A stretch of DNA of 64,000 nt from Tenodera sinensis (taxonomy: Eukaryota; Arthropoda; Insecta; Mantodea; Mantidae), in the NCBI GenBank assembly GCA_030765045.1, contig CM060974.1:56763839-56827838 (forward strand), in the 5' to 3' direction. Positions within the stretch are counted from its first letter, which is position 1. The number at the start of each line of letters is the position of its first letter. The notes beneath the pieces are model-generated. The model did not search any database, was not told where the DNA came from, and saw nothing but the letters and a program-made list of their open reading frames with translations. Shown here piece after piece: positions 11,820 through 23,849 of the stretch. A program made the position numbers and the translations under genes.

Positions 11820-12870
11820 CTAAAGAATTTAGACTACTGATAGGAATGAATAATGAACAGTTTGGTTCTTGAAAAGGATCCTTCATAGAGAAAGCAATAT
11901 ATGAGGTAAATGCGATTAAGAACAGTCAGTGCAAATATGATACTGGAATATCAATTTTTATTTCTGGAGCATTCTGTAATTTATGGTGACCTCATTTATT
12001 TGGGATATTTAGGCAAAAGAAATCCACAAACTCTTTATCATATTTTAACAGATTATTGTAAAAATAGGAAAATATTAATAGAAGGAAAATAATAAGGTAA
12101 TATTAAAAAATATAACAGAACATTCACGAGCTCCATCTTAGGATCCCTGTTTTGGGACGCTGCTGTGGAAGCAGTACTTGAGGATGTTGTAGAAGATACA
12201 GATGTACACAACACTATAGCACACACACATGATCTGATAGATGTGGTTCGAAGAAATATTAGGATTCAGTTAGAAACAAAATTAAAAACCCAGCAAGTAT
12301 ATTAGATGAATGGTGCAATAACTAGATTAAAAATAGCCCCAAATAAATCATGATTAGTATTATATGCAGGAACATTGAAAAGAAACCCTATTATAAATAT
12401 TGCAAATTATTCATTAAAGAGATAAAAGCAAGTTAGATGTTTAGGAATCATGATGGACAAAAAAGTATACTTTAGAAGATATGTAGATTTTGTATGGCAA
12501 AAATCAGGAAAAGTCATGATGCAACTTGGAAGAATGCTTCAGAAGAAGTTTAAATTATCTGCAAGAACTGTATAAATTAGTCAAGTTTTCCAGGGATCAG
12601 TGTAGGCAACAAAGACATACAGTTAACTACCTCCCAAGAATAAAAACCTGTGAACTAAAACATACAAGTGCAAGAAATGGATTTAGTTAAGGAAGACACA
12701 CAAGCAGCCTTGGGAACTAACAACTATAAGAGGGACGTATATATGGAGAGATTATGGGCAGAACTATGGATCTCGTTACCAGTATTAGATCTACTGCACC
12801 TAGTGCTCAAGTGGAAAAAGAAAAATGTGTTTGTAGATTGTTTACCCATAAACTCCAAATTAAATTAAGA
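11820..12870 (+). pseudogene. R1-clade LINE RT relic
   Basis: Relic of an R1-type reverse transcriptase. Recognisable pieces in shifting frames are EQFGS.KGS..EKAIYEV (about 11855), ISGAFCNLW.PHLF (about 11960; R1 elements have DISGAFDNLWWP), LYHILTDYCKNRKILIEG, GSILG.LFWDAAVEAVLED (about 12135) and VRCLGIMMDK (about 12435). Residues 12668-12865 give a last open stretch (QEMDLVKEDTQAALGTNNY). The gap-free order matches one 5'-truncated copy. Many stops show it is old. Confidence 0.65.
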
Positions 12871-12879
12871 TTTATTTAG

Positions 12880-13620
12880 ATGATGTCATTTATAATTGGC
12901 AAACTATTTTAACTAATAATTTTAAGATAAGTAATACACCTACTGACACTTTGGTTTTTGCAGTTACAGCATCTACGGAGGACAGTTTGCAAAGAGGTAT
13001 TTATAAACTAAGTACAGTGGCTACTGAGCATAATTTGGAAATATCAGCTGAAATAATGGCATTTTATGGAAAAGACCCTGTTAGAGCTAAGTGTGATTGA
13101 TAATGCACCTGTAGAACAAGTTATGGATTTCAAGTACTGAGGGGTTTTCAATGGCAAGGATAGAACAAAAGTCATAAAAACAAAACTAAATTTGTTTCAA
13201 CAGATATGTGGAACAATTAGAAGTGTTCTATCAAAGAAGAAACCTTACTACAATTTTATAAAATTTTAGCATTTTCAGCCCTATTATATGATTCTGAGTG
13301 TTGGACTCTAAACAAAGATGTTCTGAGATGGATAGAAGTTGCTGAAATGAAATTCTTGAGATTTGTGGCAGTTTATACTTTAATGGACAAACAGAAGAGT
13401 GTAGATATTCGAGAACAGTTGGGAATATTCAAATTGACATACATAGTACAGAGAAAGGTTGCAGCTATGTCTGCAGAATGGAACATGATAGAATTCCCCA
13501 GAGTATTAAATTACAGGCCAAGAGGACAACAGAGTCGAGGATGACCTGTTAGAAGATGGACAGAACAAGTTTAGTTTGGAGTCGGAATAGATCACACATC
13601 TAAACCTTGTTTTTATGATG
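12880..13620 (+). pseudogene. LINE RT C-terminal relic, third in cluster
   Basis: The start looks like a damaged YADD region, followed by TEDSLQRGIYKLSTVATEHN (about 12975), an alpha-beta stretch typical of LINE thumbs. Then come FNGKDRTKVIKTKLN, SALLYDSECWTLNKD (about 13275), EVAEMKFLRFVAVYTLMDKQ (about 13335) and NYRPRGQQSRG, then RRWTEQV. This ending (AEMKFLR, Y.PRGRR, R.R..W) is common among insect endonuclease-RT elements. Frameshifts and stops make it non-coding. Confidence 0.65.
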
Positions 13621-14585
13621 ACAATGGTTGAAAAAAGGCTCATTATTAGTTACAAAAGCACTTATGATTCTGTTGCATAGTGTGTACCTGTTAAGTGGAG
13701 TCAAATTGTTAAATTACTGAACAAAGTCCATAATTTGGTTTGGGAAAAAGTTAAGATAGGTAAATGATAAGTGAGGATAATTGTACAGATATGTATATGA
13801 ACATTTAAGGAAAGTTAACAGATTGAAAGCATATGAAGATGAGCCAACCGAAGACTCAAGTGAACTGCACATTTGTCCCTCCTATCAATGATATCCGGTA
13901 TGAGTCCATGCATCTTACACACCTGAACTGAGAACATTATCTGCATTAATTATGTTGCAATAAATGCTTGAAAACAGTTGTCAGTCTCATAATAGTGTCC
14001 CTCAGCATTCATTCAGCTCAGGTAAATCCTGCAACCATTCCTTGCTCACAAAGATTATATCAAATATAAGCTATGTAAATATACACAACACAGTTTTAAG
14101 AGATCAGCTCATGTTCAGTTTATTTTCAGAGTAGCAGTGTGTTATTTTATTGTTAAACTGAATGGGCATGTGCTAAGTTGAGTTTCAAACTTGAACTGAA
14201 TACTGTTAGTACTTCAATAAAAGTATTATATTTCTACTTTTTCTGAGCATTTGTGATACCAGTATGTGTACATATCCATCAAAGTTGAGGCAAGAGACTT
14301 TTCTATTAAAAACCGTAGTGATTCATTTACAGGGCCAAAAGTTTGAACTTACTTTATACAACTCTTTTAAAGCCTCCCCAATCCAGAACAAAGAGCACTG
14401 TAGATTTTTCAAAAGCACAGAAATTAACTATGGAGGCTTTTTATGTAGGTAAAATACACGCAGTATCAAGCATTTGTAGTGAAGCGCTTCATTTGAGAAT
14501 AGGGTAACTGTACTTGAACATCCAGTGAACACCCTCTAAGTTGGAAAGCAAGTTACTGGTTTGGACAATTTTGGAAAAGATGTAG
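13621..14585. other. AT-rich DNA, no feature seen
   Basis: No domain-bearing frame, repeat or RNA gene is visible. Short open frames here lack recognisable similarity. Confidence 0.45.
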
Positions 14586-14690
14586 GAGAGGTAGAATAGG
14601 AACTGCAAAATTCAATGCTGCAGTCAGGATTTGAACCACTCCGCTCACTAGGAGGGCGCACTAACCACTAAGCTACTGTGACAACCTACC
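14586..14690 (-). repeat. tRNA-derived SINE, family S1, copy 3
   Basis: On the minus strand: cagtagcttagtggttag (A box), gtggttcaaatcc (B box), then gcattgaattttgcagttcc and attctacctc. It is well preserved, with both internal polymerase III boxes recognisable. Confidence 0.75.
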
Positions 14691-14850
14691 AGAATGACAT
14701 TGAATTCTCCAACGGAATTCTCCCAGAAAGCCACAGAGGGTGTCTCACATCAAAGATAATTACCACAAGTGCAACTCACATTCCTAAGTACTCTGTGTCC
14801 CAAGATTACATGACCTTCAGATAGTAACTATGTTATTAGGTTAATTATAC

Positions 14851-14974
14851 ATGGCGGTTCAAATCCCGGCTGTGGCATTTTTCAGTTCCGATTCTACCTT
14901 TTCAACATTGCCCACATATGACTTGTCTGTTTAAAAACACCAACAGTAAGTTTGTTGGCATAAATAAATAATAA
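14851..14974 (+). repeat. SINE S1, copy 4, with stem-loop 3' tail
   Basis: A 5'-truncated S1 copy starting at the B box (ggttcaaatcccggc), with the body ggcatttttcagttcc and attctacc. It runs into the conserved tail: caccaacagtaagtttgttg, where CCAACA pairs with TGTTGG, then cataaataaataat. This copy shows that the stem-loop at 3498 and 24272 belongs to the SINE 3' end. Confidence 0.65.
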
Positions 14975-16142
14975 ACAAGGTGGGATTTTAATCTTTCAAA
15001 GTTATTTAATGTGTTGCTTAATTATGGGAACAAAGGGTGGTAAGTCTCTTGCATGTAAAAGGTGCTCTATGTATAGTTACTGCCAGACACTGTATGTCTG
15101 ATAATAGGGCCCAAATGAGCATTGGCCAGCATTTAATACGCCATTACATTTTTGCCCTTCTAGCATACATAAGCATCTATAGAATTAAAAGCCACACACA
15201 ATTGAAGAATAAGATGGTTATTGACTTGGCACATGCTAAACATATGGTCCACATGTCTTGCCATCCATTCGCATATCATATAGTCAGGTCTGTTAATTCC
15301 AGTGTTTTAGGTACTTAACCAATCAGATTCATTGATGGAGTAGCCAGGATATCAGCAGTCCACAATCTGATAGCATCAACACTAAGGAATATATTACAAT
15401 ATGCTAGACACTCTGTACTTACTCCCATAAGCCTAAGCACACTATTTTATATTTCTTAAGAGTGATTTCTTGGAATATTAGTGTAAGGATTATGTGGTGA
15501 AATGTTTAAGTTCTGATTGTTTCTGTATAATTCAAGGTGCAACCATTGTGTAATAAACACTTCAAATAAAACCAATCTCAAATGGTGTAACAATAAACCA
15601 GGAGTGTTCAAGTTCTGGCTCATCATACAATGTACTTTAAACTTATGAACAGAACAGGCCAGGAAGCAATATCTCCTTCTTAAGAAGCAAATACAAAACA
15701 AAATTGAATGAAATTAAAAGAACTGTATATGACAAGCTCATCACTGTTTCACCTAATAATAGTAAACCGGTTTGTAATGTGAGCAATGAGGCAACAATAA
15801 AAATAAACAATAAAACAAATTTTAAAGCCTTTAATGGTTATTGCAATAGTTGTTATAGCTAATTTTGATGCTGGTTCATCTGAGACAAATTATTGTAGAA
15901 AGGCCGGGCATCTGTTTGGCCCACACTTGTATAAGGGCATAAAACTATCTAGAGTATCTAAGGACTCAATCATACAGCAAATTTCAAAATGCAATTTGAT
16001 GGATTGATCATTATATTCCCTTTTCTATCAGTCCAAGAACACGAGACATCAGCTACAATATTAATGTGGTGGATATAAAAAATTAAAAGTAAATATAATA
16101 CTAACAACAGAACACTTGTAACTGAAAAGAGTCAAGTCTTAC
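14975..16142. other. Intronic AT-rich DNA, nothing recognised
   Basis: An open frame at 15037-15318 has no recognisable domain and a codon pattern like random AT-rich DNA, so I do not call it. No SINE or transposon ends were seen. Confidence 0.45.
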
Positions 16143-16174
16143 CTTGAAGATTCTACTGGAGCAAAGTCCCCATC
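16143..16174 (-). CDS. Zinc-finger gene, 32-nt internal exon
   Basis: Small exon of the C2H2 zinc-finger gene. On the minus strand it is preceded by the strong acceptor tttttctgttacag and followed by the donor gtaag. It starts in phase 0, as required by exon 1 (ends after a Lys codon), and reads DGDFAPVESS plus two bases. Those two bases join the single base at the start of the last exon to make Arg. All three junctions agree in phase, which is strong internal evidence. It is too short for any ORF finder. RNA reads spanning the junctions would confirm it. Confidence 0.7.
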
Positions 16175-16429
16175 CTGTAACAGAAAAATTCAAATGTTCA
16201 GTTTCACATAATCATCTATACAGTGTTTGTTAAAGGTACTGCATAACAAAACATTCACAATGATGATTGGTGGTGTAACAATACAGAATATGGTGCAAAA
16301 TATATAGAAAATTTGAGATAATTCAGAAGTGAAGTGAAAGAGAACCATAAGGAGATAAAAATCAATGAGCGTGGAAAGCTGAGGGAAGTAAGGCAGCAGG
16401 ACATAAACAACATACAAGGCCAAAGTGAT

Positions 16430-17286
16430 AGTGTCTCTTCAAGTGATTATAGAACTGCTAAATAGAAACTTAAAAGGTGCTCATTGTGAAATACAATTGC
16501 TAAAGAATGAAAATGCAAATCTGAAAACTCAAGTAAGAGCACTACAACCATAAGATACAAGTTTTGCCAAGATAGTGAATGGGAAAAATCAGAAAGATAT
16601 CCCACACCACCAGCAGCTCCATCAATATGGGATGCCTTACAGGACCTCCATTCAGAGGTACTAAACATCAGTGCCCTCCTGGCTGCCATTGAAGAGGCAC
16701 CAGTATCAATTTTCGCCGTTACATCCTCCAACGCCGAGTCACATACCAATACACTGAACCACACCGAAGCACACATATAGGAAATACATGTCACCACTGC
16801 AGCCTCCACATCATAACCAACAAAGCAAATAGCCAACCTACAACAGCTGGACACCAGAATATCTGCATTACACAACCATGCCGTGCGTTCCGACGATCAG
16901 GCACAACAGGACCCACTGGACACCCAATGGCAGCTGCAACTTACAGAAACAGTTCCACAGGACGAACACCAAGAGTTCACAACACAGTGAAAGAACCATA
17001 ATCGCCGAGCTACCGCAAGTCAAAATCACTAAATCCATCTGGTGCTGCATTCAGGACCTCGGCCATGGCTGCAGACCAGAACATCACTTCCAGCCGCTCC
17101 CTTCCACTGGAAGGCGTCACGTAACACGTAACTAATGCAGGCGCATATTCAGCACTGCACAAAGACACTTAAATACGTTATGAAATAAACATTAAAAAAA
17201 AATAAACTATCCCATTCCCTCTTTTCCTACCATGGCGAGATAAGCCACTCTCTCTCCTGCAACTCTTCAACTATCTTCCACTTTCA

Positions 17287-17321
<35 letters not shown>
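16430..17321 (+). pseudogene. Poly(A)-tailed retrocopy with coiled-coil segment
   Basis: This plus-strand sequence is richer in GC than its surroundings and ends in two AATAAA signals and a pure A run (17289-17321). That points to insertion by a poly(A)-primed LINE. The 5' part encodes QLLKNENANLKTQVRALQ in one frame, a leucine-zipper-like coiled coil as seen in the ORF1 proteins of some LINEs. Later frames are broken. It may be a 5'-truncated LINE, a non-autonomous derivative, or a processed host pseudogene. A target-site duplication could not be fixed by eye. Confidence 0.55.
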
Positions 17322-17324
<3 letters not shown>

Positions 17325-17995
17325 GAAAAAGAGTAAAAAGTAGGCTTAATGATGTCAACTCTCAAGGAAATGACAAATTTGAATTTCTCAAACTTACACT
17401 TTTATCATTTGAAGTTGTTATTCCTCAGAAAACAATAAATTCAACATGGATAATAGTGGTCACAGCTTAGATTATTCAGGTATGAGGAAGCCCTGTGCAA
17501 ATAAAATAAATTTGTTCTTAGTATATCACACAATTTGTGACCCAAATATTATAGTACACTACAGTGCATATTGTAAGATACTTAAAAGAGAAATTGGAAC
17601 ACAAGCAAATAAATAAAAAAAAAAAAGATATTTTTGCAGAAATTCAATTCCCAGTGCCCTTAACATGAAACTAATGGGCTAAAAAAGGACATTTAAGCCA
17701 AGGCAGAAAAGAATGAAGCAAAACGAAGGTATTACTACTAGCTATTGATGAATATAATAACACTGAAGCAATGAAGAACCTCATATTGACCAGTGTTGCC
17801 TTCAAGCAATAGAGTTTAGCCAACTTTACAAAATAGTTAAATAGCATGTGTTTTTTATATCATACTAACAAATGTTGGTGCAAAATATACATCTTAAATT
17901 CATTCATACTATAAAACTATACTTTTAATAATTAACACTGGACAGTATTTATAAGAAAAAGCAGCAAACGTGATGGACTTTTTTGTACAACTTAC
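17322..17995. other. First intron of the zinc-finger gene (5' part)
   Basis: AT-rich intronic sequence between the poly(A) tail and the exon 1 donor at 17995-17994. No other feature was recognised. Confidence 0.45.
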
Positions 17996-18274
17996 CTTAA
18001 TGTCACCTTTAATACATGAATCTTCACCTACTGTCCACCAATGTTCTTCTTTATGATCTATCTCGGTTTCAATCTCACGTTCTTCGATGGTTTTATTAAA
18101 TCTCAATACATGGTGTTCTTCATTCCATGAAGATGCATAATCTTCAAGTTCTGTTTTGATATCACTACTACTTGTAACAGTTTCTATCTTAACCTTCTTC
18201 ACAATGTCTTTGCTAGAAAGCTCTCGTTCACTCTCTGAACAAAATTCCTCTTTGACTTCGTTTTTAATATCCAT
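17996..18274 (-). CDS. Zinc-finger gene, first coding exon (acidic leader)
   Basis: This encodes the N-terminal 93 residues, starting MDIKNEVKEEFCSESERE. It is rich in Glu, Asp and Lys, with repeated KxE motifs (VKIETV, IKTELED), a composition common at the start of insect C2H2 proteins. The exon ends at a consensus donor (aag, then gtaagt) in phase 0, compatible with the 32-nt exon at 16143-16174. Upstream, a tttttccacag acceptor at 18330-18329 suggests the 5' leader (18275-18328) is itself spliced to a non-coding exon. Translation past the donor soon loses coding character. Its 5' flank is duplicated at 25.43 kb. Confidence 0.72.
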
Positions 18275-18299
18275 TTTACTATAGTTATTGTATTTGAAG

Positions 18300-18860
18300 A
18301 CTTCTGTTCTTAAACTTCAGTAGCAAGTCTGTGGAAAAATAAACACATTGTTTGTAACATCCATGAATTTACTTCCAGATAATTTAAACTACGTTACATT
18401 TCAACACACAACATAAAGTAGTACAAAGTAATGATAGTAATTTGGTGTAATATGTTAAGTATAACATATTTAACATTCAAAGAACCAGTGCATCCTTGCT
18501 TATGGTTATGTTAATCCTACTCTAATGTATATTATTATAGAAAATGTGCTTTGAGTTATATTATTTTAAAAGGAATTTCATAATCTTGGACACAGAGGAG
18601 CTTACAAGGAGGATTAAAAGGTTATGATGGATATTTTACTGATTTTATGTTATTCTTAAAATAAAAACTTGTTAACTTTAAATACCATAGGAAGAAAAGC
18701 AAGTAGAAAAACCTCTGTAAATATAAGAAACTGTGTTTCCAATTCAATCATATAGAAAATTGCATGAATTCTTTGTAGAAGGGGGAGTAAAGCAACAAGT
18801 GTGATTGTGTTTCATAAAAGAAACACAAGTAGAGAAAACTGTGTGAATGTGTTGCATAAA
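18300..18860. repeat. Segmental duplication, copy 1 (5' flank of zinc-finger gene)
   Basis: This block runs from the exon 1 leader (ttcttaaacttcagtagcaa) through AT-rich DNA to the first fossil-finger modules. It aligns by eye with 25430-25940 in the same orientation, with scattered substitutions and short indels. Shared landmarks include cttggacacagaggagct and gcatgaattctttgtagaag. It indicates duplication of the promoter-proximal part of a zinc-finger gene. Confidence 0.7.
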
Positions 18861-20650
18861 ACTAATGCTACTAAAGAAAAACCACATGAATGTAATACAT
18901 TGTATTTCTATTTCAAACATAAAAATTGTATGAATTCTGTGTTGAGCAGTGAGTAGAGGGCATGCAAATGTGTTACATAGAAGAGGAGTAGAGAACACTC
19001 TGTGAATGTAATACAGTGCATAGTAAAATGGGTGGCATAAACATCTCCATGAAAAAAAAATCTTAGATGTGCCAATTTTCGTTGTGATTAGTCAACCAGT
19101 AGATTGTATGAACTATATGTTGAAGAGTGAGTAGAGAACACATGTATATGTATTTCATTTCTATTTCAATTATAAAAAAAAGTATGAATTCTATATTGAA
19201 GTGCGAGTAGCAGATATGTGAATGTATTATGTAAGAGAAATACGAGTAGAAAAGAAACCACGTAACCGTAATATGTTGCATAGTACAACAGGCTGCATAA
19301 AATCATCTATAAAAACAAATGAATGTGCCAATATTTGTGGTGACTGGTCAGCTGGTGTTGCAGCTTATCAGCTTCATACATACCAACATCTATTTTATAT
19401 GCGTAGATGGTATGAATTATATGCTGAAGAGGAAATAGAAAACATGTGAATGTGGTTATAAAAGAAAAGTGTAAATGTAATATACTGCATTTATACTTCA
19501 ATCATATAGAACATTGTATGAATTATATGTTGAAGGGCGAGTAGAGAAGAATATACGAATGTGTTGTATGAAAGAAAATTGAGTAAAGAAAAGCATGTGC
19601 ATGTAAATGTTGAGGCAGTATTTCTCAGTAAGCTCTCTACAACAATTTATTTCTTTATAAGTCCTCTGTATCTAGAATATATAATATAGGAAGCATAGGT
19701 AGCCTACTGTAATAATTTGTTACATTGCTGGCCCATGTTGACTTTTTTTTCTTCTTACAATTAATTAACGTAGGAAAGAAGTGACTGAAGTTTACTTTTA
19801 TGTTTAAATATGAATAAGTATATTTAAAAGTGTGATTATTGACAAATTAAGTGATATTCATGAAGTTTGAACTGCACTATGAGCGTTCTGCATTGTATTT
19901 AAACATTAATCAGAAGGATTGATCAGATATAAATTGATTTGTATAATAACGACAAATCCACCATAATTTGGCAGATTATTTAGCGACATGAAAAGTGTGA
20001 AGATTACTGTTTGATAAGTGTTTATTAACATAAAAAAGAGTAACCAAACTTCTAACTTTATATAAAAGTAATTCAACCTTACCATTCCCAGGATAGACAG
20101 AGTTTAAAAACATACTACACACTCACCAATTGCAGCCAGGCCAGAGAATACAATAGCATGATATTACAACACAGAGTTAGTAAGAAATATTAATTGCTAC
20201 CAGAAGAAACATCAGAAGAAGCATCGCCATCCACATCATGAAACACCATGGAAACCCAGTTCTTGTCTGGTTGATAATGGAGGAAAGTTAACCTTCGAAA
20301 CGCGTTCCGGAAAATTATGTTGTTATTAATTGACTCACCTTTTAAATTAAATGTGATTGTGTTTGGTAAAACAAAAGTGAGTCGAGAAAACCCTGTAAAT
20401 GTAATATGCTGCAGTTCTATTTCAATGGTAGAAAGGTGGATGAGTATTATGTGGATGGGCGAGTAGAGAAGGATATATGAATGTGTTATGTAAAGGAAAA
20501 GCTGTTACAGAAAACCATGCGAATGTAATACACTGCATAGTGAAGTGGCTAGCATAAAAGCCTCCATCAAAAACCACTTGCCTTAAATGTGCTAGTTTTC
20601 ATGGTGATCTGTCAGTGTTGAGATTATCAACTTCATACTTACCAACATCA
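18770..20650 (+). pseudogene. Fossil C2H2 finger array, block 1
   Basis: Degenerate tandem modules on the plus strand. A typical unit runs tgtgaatgtaatac, tttctatttcaatcat, aattgtatgaatt, gaagggcgagtagagaa, then the next tgtgaatgt 84 bp later. That is exactly the 28-codon C2H2 period. The bases gagtagagaaaaccatgtga mirror a worn 'GEKPxxC' linker. Many modules are shortened to about 42 bp, and other sequence is mixed in. Nothing is translatable. The zinc-finger origin is an inference from period and motif order. Confidence 0.5.
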
Positions 20651-20654
20651 GTAT

Positions 20655-21730
20655 CAGTATCAGTTTATTCACCAATGTAATAAAATTTACAAGGTTCGTC
20701 AGATAAAAAAAAAAAACATAAATTTTACAATTTGAAGAATTTTGTACATAAGACAAGAGAATACATTTACAATTTTTATAACTTTAAGAGTTGTGTCATG
20801 AGATTACAATTTTAGTTAAGTATACACAAGTATCAGATTTTAACTTCAGAGCTACTCTTAAAGGAGAGGTAAACTAACAGCGTACATTTCTTCCTGCCTT
20901 ATACTCTTCTACAGAATAAAATACATTTTTGATGAGATAGGACTTTATTTCCATTTTCATTTTCACCTCATTCTTTATTTCCTTAATTTCACCAGGTAAG
21001 TGATTATACAAATCCTTTGCGTTACTCTCAATATATTTCTTTCCAAGGGAGCCTCTTAATCTACTTCTAAAATAGTTTTGCCTAGTTCTAGTGTCATGAC
21101 TGTGTACATTCATGTTTTTATCGTCTTTATGTGCCTTTATTACATGCTTGAGACATTCATAAATGTACAAGCAAGGTAGTGTTAGTAAATTTAATTCTTT
21201 GAAAGCGTCTCTACATGAGATTCTAGTCTGTATTTTTTTTATTACTCTTATTGTTCTTTTTTGTAGCCTGAATATTTTCAGTAAATGTTTCATATTTGCT
21301 GATCCCCATAGTATCAGCCCGTATTTGAGATGCGAATGTACAAAAGCATAATATACCTGTATGACACTATCCTCTGCCATAATTTGTGCTACCTGTTTTA
21401 ATATGTAGATACCACTATTTATTTTCTTTGAAATCCTTTCTGTATGTTTATTCCATTTTAAATTATTATCAATAATTAATCCCAAAAAGTTAGTTTGATT
21501 TGTTTATCTTGTATTACCAAGGTAATATTTGATTGTGTTTTGTTGCTGATACTAATTTGCATCCATTGTGTTTTGTTTATATTTAGTGCCATCCCCAATT
21601 CTGCAAAATGTGTATCTATGATTTTTAATATTTTATTTGCTTTGATCTGCACATCAACTGTAGTGTTGGCAGTTACAACTATGGTAGTATCGTCAGCATA
21701 TCCTATAGCTAGACCTCCATTTAATTGTAT
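20655..21730 (-). pseudogene. LINE 3' end: RT palm and thumb
   Basis: A 5'-truncated LINE on the minus strand. It begins inside the RT palm (GYADDTTIVVTANTTVDVQI, about 21700) and shifts frame once near 21486. It then runs open for 203 residues (GLIIDNNLKWNKHTERISKK ... AFVHSHLKYGLILWGSANM ... FRLQKRTIRVIKKIQ ... FKELNLLTLPCLYIYECLK), the C-terminal region of CR1/Jockey-group reverse transcriptases, ending at 20874. The 3' end carries a repeated gtatca motif and an A-rich stretch on the opposite strand. It interrupts the fossil-finger blocks, so it inserted after they formed. Confidence 0.8.
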
Positions 21731-22290
21731 GTTGAAGAGCGAGTAGAGAAAAACACGTAAATGTGTTATATAAAAAACATGTGAATGTGTTATATAAAAG
21801 AAATGTGAATAGATAAACCTGCGTGAATATAAAATGTATTTCTATTTCAATTATGGAAAGGTGTATGAATTGTATGTTGAAGGGCAAGTAGTGAAGGATA
21901 TGTGAATATGTCATGTGTCAGAAAAGCTGGTAGAAAACATAATGTGAATGTAATATGTTCCACAGTAAAATCAATAGCATAAAACTCATCATGAAAAAAT
22001 AGATGTGCCAATTTTCATTGTGATCAGTCAACTGCGATGGAGTTTATCAACTTTATACATACAACATCCATCTCATATATGAATAGATTGCATGAATTGT
22101 ATTTTGAAGAGCGAAGAGAGAAGATGTGAATGTGTTACATAAAACAAGTGTAGAGAAAATCATGTGATTGTAATACATTGCATCTCTATGTCCATTATAC
22201 AAAATTGTATGAATTGTATATTAAAGGGCAAACAGAGAAGGAAATGTGATCGGTTTCATAAACGAAAACTTAGTACACAAAACCGTGTCA
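21731..22290 (+). pseudogene. Fossil C2H2 finger array, block 2
   Basis: The same degenerate modules as at 18.8-20.6 kb (gaagagcgagtagagaaaaa, tgtgaatgtgttat, gaagggcaagtag). It continues immediately after the LINE insertion and is cut by the second mariner. Not translatable. Confidence 0.45.
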
Positions 22291-22295
22291 ATGTA

Positions 22296-23677
22296 TGAGA
22301 ACAAATCAAAAAGTCTTCACCCTATTTCTTTTGGGCGAATGACGAATGTAAAACAAAAACAAATGTATACATTCGAAGTAGTGGACTTTTCATGGGGCGG
22401 TCCTCATATAATTCCCAGCTGCTGCTGGCAGCAGCACTGCTGTCAGTGCATTCAAAATGGCAGGTGTCCTTAAGAGGTCCATGGTTTACGAGCAACAGTG
22501 TGATCTGTTCTCTATGGAGTAAGGGACGAACAACCATTGAGATTCACAGGGAAATGCAGCCAAGATATGGGGAAAGGTGTCTTGCTTTGAGAAGTGTGAG
22601 AAGTTGGTGTTGTTCTGAGTTCAAAAAGGGCCATGAAAACCTGCATGACAATGAGCGTGCGAGGAGTGTATCAGTGACTGATGACAATATGGCCCGCGTG
22701 GATGTGATGGTGAAAGCACAGCAGCATGTTCACATAAAAGACATTGCACAGGAGCTCAACATTTCTTTTGGTAGTGCTCTCGACACCATTCACATGTGCT
22801 TAGGGTACAGGAAGGTTTCATGTCGATGGGTTCCTAAGCAGTTGGATGACATGCTGAAAGGCAAGCGAATGATGACTTCTTTGAATCATCAGCAATGATA
22901 TGCCGAGGAGGGTGACAATTTCCTGGATTACACTTTTACTGGCAAGTGAGGGAGTCAGTTGGGTTTAAGGGCCCGTTGACAACTAGGTTATTAGGGCCCG
23001 TTTACTGGCGATGAAACATGGGTACTGTATTACACTTTGAAATCAAAACAACAGAGTATGGTGTGGAAACATCTGCAGTCTTCTGTGAAAAAGAAATTCC
23101 GTACTGTACCATCTGTTCACAAAGTGATGTTAATGGCATTCTGGGATTGCCATGGACCATTCATGCTCGATTTCATGGCACGAGCTGCCACTATCAATGC
23201 CAACAAATATTGTTCCAGACTGTTACTTCTACGGGCTGCGATCAGAAAGAAGTGCTGCAGGATTCTCGATGTTCACAACATGATAATCCTCCACGACAAT
23301 GCAAGACCACATGTGGCAAACAAGACCATTGGCAAGGTAAGGAACTTTCAATGGCAGTTTCAAGAGCATCCACCATACAGCCAGGATTTTGCTCTTAGTG
23401 ATTTCTATCTTTTCAGTCCCCTGAAAAAGTTCCTGGCAGGACAGTGATTCACTTGCGATTATGAACTCAAGACAACAGTGCGACAGTAGTTGCATAGTCA
23501 GAGGGCCAACTTCTAACACAAGTGGCATCGCATGCGACGGGACAAATGTCCCCGGCATGTGTACCAGGTGGAAAAAAAGTGAAAGTTATAACAAATAATA
23601 TCTAGATGTTTAGTTGGCTGTATGCATCTTATTTTACCAGAAAAAAATAGGGGTAAAGAATTTTTGATTTGGCCTTG
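22296..23677 (+). mobile_element. Degenerate mariner with recognisable ends
   Basis: A 1382-bp Tc1/mariner element flanked by TA (22294-22295 and 23678-23679). The imperfect inverted ends share aaatcaaaaa, then tctt, then accc. The transposase, in several frames, shows FLWSKG-like and IHREMQPRYGERCLALRSVR, LGYRKVSCRWVPKQLDDM, TGDETW with a substitution, LHDNARPHVANKT (second Asp) and the end YSQDFALSDFYLF (third Asp). Frameshifts and a short internal duplication (gggcccgtt near 22970 and 22995) destroy it. It belongs to a different subfamily from the 9.3-kb mariner and is far older. Confidence 0.85.
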
Positions 23678-23689
23678 TAATTGGTAGCA

Positions 23690-23835
23690 TTTTCATTATA
23701 ACCATAGAAATTTGAGAGAATTGTATACTGAACGGTGAGTGGAGAACTATATGTGAATATCTCATGTAAAAGAGGGTAGAGAAAAACATGCAAATGTTAC
23801 ATTGAATAGTAAAATGGATAGCATGAACACCTTCT
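23690..23835 (+). pseudogene. Fossil C2H2 finger modules, block 3
   Basis: A short continuation of the same degenerate array (ttgtatactgaacggtgagt, gtagagaaaaacatgcaaat) on the far side of the mariner. This confirms that the mariner landed within the array. Confidence 0.4.
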
Positions 23836-23849
23836 TCTATCATGGCGTC

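Noticed and set aside
15037..15318. 93-residue frame in the intron
   Set aside because: No recognisable domain, no splice context, and base composition like the non-coding surroundings.
16447..16875. 142-residue minus-strand frame
   Set aside because: Antisense to the poly(A)-tailed retrocopy. Tail and polyadenylation signals show the plus strand is the sense strand.
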